Shown here one piece after another: positions 61,101 to 64,000 of a stretch of 64,000 nt of DNA. The notes under the pieces were generated by a model that worked only from the letters and a program-made list of their open reading frames with translations, was not told the DNA's origin and did no database searches. Numbering within the stretch: the first letter of the stretch is position 1; every line of letters starts with the position of its first letter. The position numbers were made by a program, and so were the translations under genes. This stretch comes from Paenibacillus cellulosilyticus (GTDB lineage Bacteria; Bacillota; Bacilli; Paenibacillales; Paenibacillaceae), in assembly GCF_003182255.1 (NCBI RefSeq), contig NZ_QGTQ01000010.1:62001-126000 (forward strand), in the 5' to 3' direction.

Positions 61101-62352
61101 TCGCGGCGTGACCGTAACGTTTGATTCAACTGCTCATGATAAGGAAGATGGGGGACGGGAGAACCTGGAGCATGAATACTATCTGAAGAATCTCACGACC
61201 AATTCGGCAGAATCACTTGCGAGCAAGAGTCGGACGAGCTGGACCAAATCATTTAGCACACTCGGGACGTTTAAGATCCGACAAACCGTTACGGATTCAG
61301 TTGGAGCATCAGACCAATTCGAACTACAGGTGACGGTGAAGAACCGGCTGCCGGTACCGAATATTACAACGCCGTCCAGCAGCGATCAAACCAATCCGAC
61401 GAAGCTCGATACGCTGCGGCCAACGTTCAAATGGACGTATAGCGATGCGGACGGGGATGAGCAGTCGCAGTACCAGCTCCGCATTTATCGTTATGGCGGC
61501 GTACTGCAGGCAGATACGTATGCGAGAGCAGGCTCTGCAGTATCGTTTGTGCCGAATGCGGATCTCCCGGAAAGCACAAATATGTACGTTATCGTACGCG
61601 TTTACGATGGATATGAGTGGAGCGATTGGAGCGATCCGAAGTTCTTTAACATTGTGACGAATCGCCCACCGGTGGCTGATTTCGATTGGCTGCCGAAACC
61701 AGCCTTTGAAGGTGACGATGTGAAGATAACGAATACGTCGACCGATCCAGACAATGATACGCTCACTTCACAGTGGAGTATCCAGTACCCTGATGGTACG
61801 GTTAAATTAGGCTCCTCTACAGATATGACCATTAGTGGAGCTGATACGGTAAACCATCCTGGCGCATACGTGGTGACTCTTACTGTAACGGATCCGAAAG
61901 GAGCAGCGGATACTATCACAAAAACCATTCAAATAGGTGAGTTAGGTATCACGGGAATCGTGACGCACACAGAGGATTGGGAGCAGCACAGGAAGGATTG
62001 GAACAACCAGTATCCAGACAGCCAACGATCAGAAGACACATTCTGGGCGGGAGAACGGTTTGTATTAAAGGCCTCAACGACTGACACCGGAGCGATTGGA
62101 ACTAATGCAAGCAGCGTGAGCGTTACTGCCGTTTCTATTGGTAGTACAACGCTATCGTCCAGTGATAGAGTGAATTGGACGGGCTATATTGGATCAGAAC
62201 AGGCTGATGTAAAGTTGGAGTCGCTGAAGGATGGCCAATATAAGTTTATATTTGTGGCCAAGTACCCTAATGGTGTTGTAAAAACGACATCGGTCCTGGT
62301 CAACATTAGTGGGAAGTGGACGGAGTATTTCAAGTTTCATCAGAGTTGGTGA
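55186..62352 (+). CDS. Giant secreted repeat protein (MucBP/PKD-type), probable adhesin
   Basis: The 2388-residue product has a signal peptide (SLVLIFAILAGLIPAIFVPK). From about residue 290 it has MucBP-like repeats (YIRHVDRDGNPI, TIRHVDRSGVAI, HVRHMVRTG; each with SGYTYAGYxKT and YxYxYD). A region with a LamG-like stretch (FSFRMQNPEDRYAFETD) follows near 1640. PKD-type domains come near 1950 and 2160 (PPVAGFTTSHITTYRGVTVTFDS, PPVADFDWLPKPAFEGDDVKI). It has no LPxTG motif, so it is not sortase-anchored. Its place after the Tad genes suggests a tip or mating adhesin, but this is inference. Confidence 0.8.
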   Translation: MMKMKKFTSLVLIFAILAGLIPAIFVPKIAEAALGDNTSIQPVNRIVNGQSRYVAVGFMYYEVWSKNDGSWDLSSPRPGTTETVSNSYTFNFPDRRVRSVTVKAFDPTAHSEYFTSSRVGSEPWSEFQKFTSTSITNYQATNIYGKESSTVSFTASVSALLSSLQTYNVRKRSADEGVDYCPKCTDDTLIYRYYIPLLFEFQLDGRESVHYYLTDGTNIDADFTNQSRNVTQGESLGFTPATNAKYTYNGYKKSTVGPPSGGSIFSGNPPDVTYDGTYDIYHVNLYYTKKSEAQAYIRHVDRDGNPISELADKDRDEPLVKNAVFSSTSAAAPSGYTYAGYVKTATVSGSAPTDFNNPTAGEYAAFTFEGNFTKLYLYYVYDKDASVTIRHVDRSGVAIPGMSDIDKSLKLKQTYTFTHTAAPSGYTYAGYAKTTTGTLPTAAADSTPTPGEFPTLTYNGGFKKLYLDYVYDIDQSANMGIIHVRHMVRTGPTGTYTKANEESVVVPNLTDAATTKTLSANTTYGTYQGRSSSKSGGYSDSIITIGGSAVTVSLTKSSSEAWVSFYYEKTADFTADFDVTPASIKYRESFKLHPKDWELNGCTYVGHYYKIERDGSTWTSSMISGMTTDSTYSYSSYPWNIGVGVHEIYMKVVTSCGTSNWIGPKTLTVTDDSNNDPPEFQLGFVYNTARTKPIAQVTEGSIMDLTVIMDSSVPTPYDPNGDTITFAGYDLSSADEWLQNKISSSGYNYTTSYIIPNITMDEVGFHYITAYMRDSLGAMSKATTSIEVVPKNPVPVAVCPEVVTANHPVDQSLFDASKSYSPISRKIDHTLDEWTNKQTAYTNDTDHNITVIVELGVTDEKGLHSLSNATCTIIVKPDLPPIAKLNVPAKAVRDESANILNESYSPDGDEIVKVEYQFKYDTANNGFDDDAWQKVYGSMQRIVYSPSKVGKYWFYVKVTDEYGLTAETNVLVTDGLVMDVVNNAPSVSFTVEGKNEQPDLEPYTQVKPETMLNWPVYVTGSSTEVFNKNNLWRVSGNNLVSGEARNSGSPHQYFKGFNYTRGSATLYTTLPAGFQDNGYGPNNLSPWRSSTDYDSTQTNPILDETAAAWKIAAQGTVSRIRSNKKYLYYDTYNSTTDVSALYAVDINNLPQLDYEVCGWVICPKYKSGTTPFAFKIIGLPSFSKTTTYNTKTGTATGPLTYSYVEIDEWELAGDKIYVRALFQATNKYTPAGESSSKTQTFSVYDLLIYDAFTGSLIDRYAANEELQAQIATIHDMTGNTGAYGLGSLMKIISTNGDRVVFEARISGVTAPEVSLKVMFELLPDLSVQYKATWSTAPKLGSTAGVYVQVSDMFFDPTGAMYFYEGYGATTAATTFSELYVTKYNADYTFAWRTALGSGGPAYTATTNASYVYPNNVASLMINYDAGTLYAKKYYDYRTSTSQVTASAGENVYVINTKTGAIKQTKSLENGDNLDMYAYSDGTIEAAAKFYVNHDGTTTSGNPSTTTIDGYHTSRKDATCTSAYNVTGVKSGYNSVRNDAGQEVGRAGVTCIGTFQIFGEYVGDGIYASLTKNETTGTSDGFYLTLSKGTPTTTPVIRKSFTSGQFYSTDQLANAEMKISFTMKYKSYDTETLGFSFRMQNPEDRYAFETDGSNVMLAKYENGQRTLLDSSTYAFEDGKSYSVKLLTRDARLQAFIGNVPLFDVKDSTYTTGRYGYFSDKSFVTFGAIQYKDLGDTAQWSTDYAIWDETTQQAEVAYKKITYEDPENDPSSGDYQWTIAHTPRFINNQGLSALDGQTFTAPQLTFDKVGDYLVALQAQDDPNPSYLMPMSEFDEYRAESDPYIRKITVHRRPVSDYEIVQQASDGVVKWTDHSYDPDRYESATNYSTEDTGIDYKTTRGILEKRFYYITPSGEYVAEKLLTPQEIGQYEVGMAVRDEYGAWSAYTVKMLDVTMIAVLNTPPVAGFTTSHITTYRGVTVTFDSTAHDKEDGGRENLEHEYYLKNLTTNSAESLASKSRTSWTKSFSTLGTFKIRQTVTDSVGASDQFELQVTVKNRLPVPNITTPSSSDQTNPTKLDTLRPTFKWTYSDADGDEQSQYQLRIYRYGGVLQADTYARAGSAVSFVPNADLPESTNMYVIVRVYDGYEWSDWSDPKFFNIVTNRPPVADFDWLPKPAFEGDDVKITNTSTDPDNDTLTSQWSIQYPDGTVKLGSSTDMTISGADTVNHPGAYVVTLTVTDPKGAADTITKTIQIGELGITGIVTHTEDWEQHRKDWNNQYPDSQRSEDTFWAGERFVLKASTTDTGAIGTNASSVSVTAVSIGSTTLSSSDRVNWTGYIGSEQADVKLESLKDGQYKFIFVAKYPNGVVKTTSVLVNISGKWTEYFKFHQSW

Positions 62353-62806
62353 TACTGAAGTCTAGAACAGGTTTTTTATGGATTAAGTCAGCCCAGCAGT
62401 AGTGGGGTCTAGTACAGGTAGAAGAAACAAGAATAGGTCTCTTACGGCACCTCGCCGTAAGAGACCTATTCATTATTTGAGTTGATGTAGTAGCGTGAAA
62501 GAGGGGGGGGTATTCCCATAAATTCGTTATTCTGGTGTACCCAGTCTCCTTGAATTTATCCCAGGCTTTCTTAGCCCCATCCATAATTCTCGATATATGT
62601 TCTTTATCTTTTGCCGCCTTTGATCCAACGTAATCGTTACCCTGATCAAAAGGATTCCATCTTGTTACATAATTCAGATGAGAGACAGCACCTGCTCCTG
62701 CTCCTTCAATAAGTTCAAAAGTTCCGTCGGTATTTAAGATTAGGACATAATCAATTGAGTCATCGCCTTGAGCTATCGTTTCTTTTAATTGCTTCTTATC
62801 AGGCAT
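62330..62806 (-). CDS. Hypothetical protein with a probable frameshift at a C8 run
   Basis: The N-terminal 110 residues look real (KKQLKETIAQGDDSIDYVLI, VTRWNPFDQGNDYVGSKAAK, ISRIMDGAKKAWDKFKETG), with GAGGAGG upstream of the ATG. At 62503-62510 lies a run of eight G (C on this strand). Adding one base there gives an ending ...YPPPLSRYYINSNNE and a stop at 62466-62468, just where a terminator stem begins. The frame as read runs on through the terminator and overlaps the giant gene, so the tail is probably not genuine. The family is unknown. Confidence 0.5.
   Translation of the reverse strand: MPDKKQLKETIAQGDDSIDYVLILNTDGTFELIEGAGAGAVSHLNYVTRWNPFDQGNDYVGSKAAKDKEHISRIMDGAKKAWDKFKETGYTRITNLWEYPPLFHATTSTQIMNRSLTARCRKRPILVSSTCTRPHYCWADLIHKKPVLDFSITNSDET
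62432..62480. terminator. Perfect 16-base hairpin between convergent genes
   Basis: AATAGGTCTCTTACGG pairs perfectly with its complement over CACCTCG. T-rich tails on both strands allow it to end the giant gene and the minus-strand gene. Confidence 0.85.
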
Positions 62807-63426
62807 GAAATTTCCTCCTCTATAAATTCCGTAAATTAAGATTCGCGAACATTCGGTGTCTTAAAGGAATAACTTTTATTTCTCCTAATGCGTCGGTTAA
62901 GTCAAGATCAACATGTCCGCTAATATATGTCGAGAATTGGAAGTATTGCTTACGAGGGGGATATAAGGGATATCTGAACTTAGAGAGAAGATGATTCAGG
63001 ATTTATTCAAGCTCTTTTTTGCGTGAAGGATTAAAGTCGAACATTGTAAAACTTTATGAGCATTGCCTCCTAATTGAGAGCCCTGCAAAAGTCGTGCTTT
63101 TGAAGAATTCAACTTTTTTAGGGGGTCATAAAATGTCTCCCCTACCTCAAAACGAGCCTTAGAATCGATTCTAGGGGCTCGTTTTTTTGATTCACTTAAG
63201 TTGGCATTCCGAATGAGCACTTTTGCAGCAGTCTCCTAATTGCGGCGTAGTCTATGTGTATGTGCCTAAATTCTTAATTAGTTACGACAAATTATGCGTC
63301 AAAGCATTGCTAATGGCATAAGAGTCGGGTTGTTTAAGTGTGTATAAAAAGGTAAAAATATACTATTCTATAACAAAATTACTCATGATATGATCTGGAT
63401 GGAACTAAATTAGAGGAGGAATTTTA
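62807..63426. other. Gap without a convincing gene
   Basis: A/T-rich DNA. A minus-strand frame at 62996-63220 (74 residues, Lys-rich) crosses a strong terminator and has no good ribosome site. A plus-strand terminator lies at 63149-63188, so some transcript may come through from the left, but I see no plus-strand gene feeding it. The region before 63427 holds the promoter of the secreted protein. Confidence 0.5.
63149..63188 (+). terminator. Strong terminator in the 62.8-63.4 kb gap
   Basis: AAACGAGCC and GGCTCGTTT pair, with an inner TAGAATC/GATTCTA stem, followed by seven T residues. It works on the plus strand. Confidence 0.8.
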
Positions 63427-63891
63427 ATGAGGGTCGTATTAAATAATTATACTAGTGGTTTAAGGAAGCTGATGTATTTCGCAATAATTTCAACGATAGC
63501 TTTCTCGATCAATGTGACTCCGACGTCAGCCTATAGTTACAGTGACTGCAGCGATTCCTTAACCCAATGCCAAAAACTAACACTGAGTGCATCGGATCAT
63601 GAAGGTTATTCCGCAATTATAACTATCCCTTCAGGTCAGACTAAGACGATATATGCTGAGTGGGTAAACGATGGTTCCCTTCACGGTGTGGGATTTGGTA
63701 TTTATAAAGTTTCAGGAAGTTCAGGGGTGTCAGATGATGTCTTGGTACAGTCATCGTCTGCCGCTTATAATAATGGATGGGATAATACTAGTGTGGTTGC
63801 AGGTGCAGGTCAATATTATTTAAGAGCTGTATGTGGTGGTGCAGGTCAAGTTGGATGTACTGGATCTGGGGAAATTAGTGCTTCAAAATAG
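63427..63891 (+). CDS. Small secreted protein
   Basis: The 154 residues have a signal sequence after a short basic lead (LMYFAIISTIAFSINVTPTSA, cut before YSYS). The mature part is beta-rich (YSAIITIPSGQTKTIYAEWVN, GVGFGIYKVSG) with four cysteines in two pairs (DCSDSLTQC, VCGGAGQVGC). The family is unknown. GAGGAGGAATTTTA precedes the ATG. It resembles, in kind only, the secreted protein at 28694. Confidence 0.65.
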   Translation: MRVVLNNYTSGLRKLMYFAIISTIAFSINVTPTSAYSYSDCSDSLTQCQKLTLSASDHEGYSAIITIPSGQTKTIYAEWVNDGSLHGVGFGIYKVSGSSGVSDDVLVQSSSAAYNNGWDNTSVVAGAGQYYLRAVCGGAGQVGCTGSGEISASK

Positions 63892-63902
63892 ACCTAAAGT
63901 TA

Positions 63903-63936
63903 AAACAGCCAATCATTGATTGGCTGTTTTTTACTT
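63903..63936 (+). terminator. Terminator after the secreted protein
   Basis: AAACAGCCAATC pairs with GATTGGCTGTTT over ATT, followed by a T-run. The final 64 bases show no gene. Confidence 0.85.
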
Positions 63937-64000
63937 TTTAGAAAAGAAGGGAAGTAAAAATGAATAGCTGATAATGATTCATGGAAAAGATAAATATGAG

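Larger units (their letters stand above)
9660..64000. mobile_element. Integrated conjugative-type element, left end in cotJC, right end outside window
   Basis: The left boundary is where cotJC homology stops (about 9660-9680). The content to the right is mobile-element-like: serine recombinase, repressor and SOS control region, ParM/ParR pair, toxin-antitoxin, orphan methyltransferase, VirB4/VirB6/FtsK genes, a peptidoglycan hydrolase and a Tad pilus set. No matching cotJC 3' half or terminal repeat was found up to 64000, so the element is at least 54 kb or ends in a different way. I recognised no relaxase. Stretches at 10.4-12.5, 30.1-32.1 and 62.8-64 kb are richer in A and T, which suggests later acquisitions. 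Confidence 0.75.

Noticed and set aside
62996-63220. Minus-strand ORF of 74 residues
   Set aside because: It runs through a strong plus-strand terminator, has no ribosome site and no family.
1-64000. CRISPR array, tRNA or rRNA genes
   Set aside because: I saw no regularly spaced repeat-spacer pattern, no cloverleaf-type tRNA and no rRNA segment when reading through.

Overview
The window reads as the chromosome of a spore-forming, Gram-positive Paenibacillus-like bacterium. It carries a cotJ spore-coat operon, a YfkAB-type radical SAM protein, a moa/moe molybdopterin cluster, purine-rich ribosome binding sites and frequent TTG/GTG starts. Two zones can be separated.

Zone 1 (about 1-9690) is ordinary chromosome. 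It holds molybdenum-cofactor genes (a partial MoeB-like gene, a MoaD-MoaE fusion, moaA), a SUOX-like fragment protein, a YunD-like 5'-nucleotidase, an HD-GYP phosphodiesterase, YfkAB, a CBS/CorC membrane protein, and cotJA-cotJB followed by a cotJC that stops after about 65 recognisable residues.

Zone 2 (about 9690 to the right edge and beyond) is a large integrated element that appears to interrupt cotJC. From left to right it holds: a decayed serine-recombinase 3' end; a candidate defence module (AAA ATPase, PD-(D/E)XK protein, Panacea protein); an intact large serine recombinase; a type I toxin-antitoxin locus; a repressor/SOS control region with several XRE regulators and a LexA-type box inside a promoter; a ParM/ParR-like partition pair; a Spo0E-like phosphatase; about fifteen small accessory genes; two hammerhead-ribozyme-like RNAs; an ArpU-like regulator; a 490-residue possible replication protein; an orphan DNA methyltransferase; and several secreted proteins.

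The right half is a transfer and surface machine in two long operons. Operon A (32201-45589) encodes a CpaE-like protein, an EAL phosphodiesterase, small membrane proteins, a VirB6-like protein, two P-loop proteins of VirB3/VirB4 type, an M23/lytic-enzyme cell-wall protein and an FtsK/SpoIIIE translocase. Operon B (46674-53784) encodes a Tad-type pilus system: CpaB, CpaE, CpaF/TadA, TadB, TadC, three nearly identical tandem pilin-like peptides and two pseudopilin-like proteins. Both operons start with the same 33-base motif, the same TATTCT box at the same distance, and a terminator-like hairpin before the first gene. Between the operons is a cluster of 11-base repeats on a 13-base period in both orientations. 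Downstream are an AbrB-like regulator, a stalk-domain protein and a 2388-residue secreted MucBP/PKD-type protein that could be an adhesin.

The most interesting features are the combination of T4SS ATPase, FtsK and Tad pilus with no relaxase recognised in the window, the insertion into a sporulation gene by an element that also carries a Spo0E-like phosphatase, and the paired ribozymes with compensatory changes. The right end of the element is not in the window. All assignments come from reading sequence and motifs; no database search was run.
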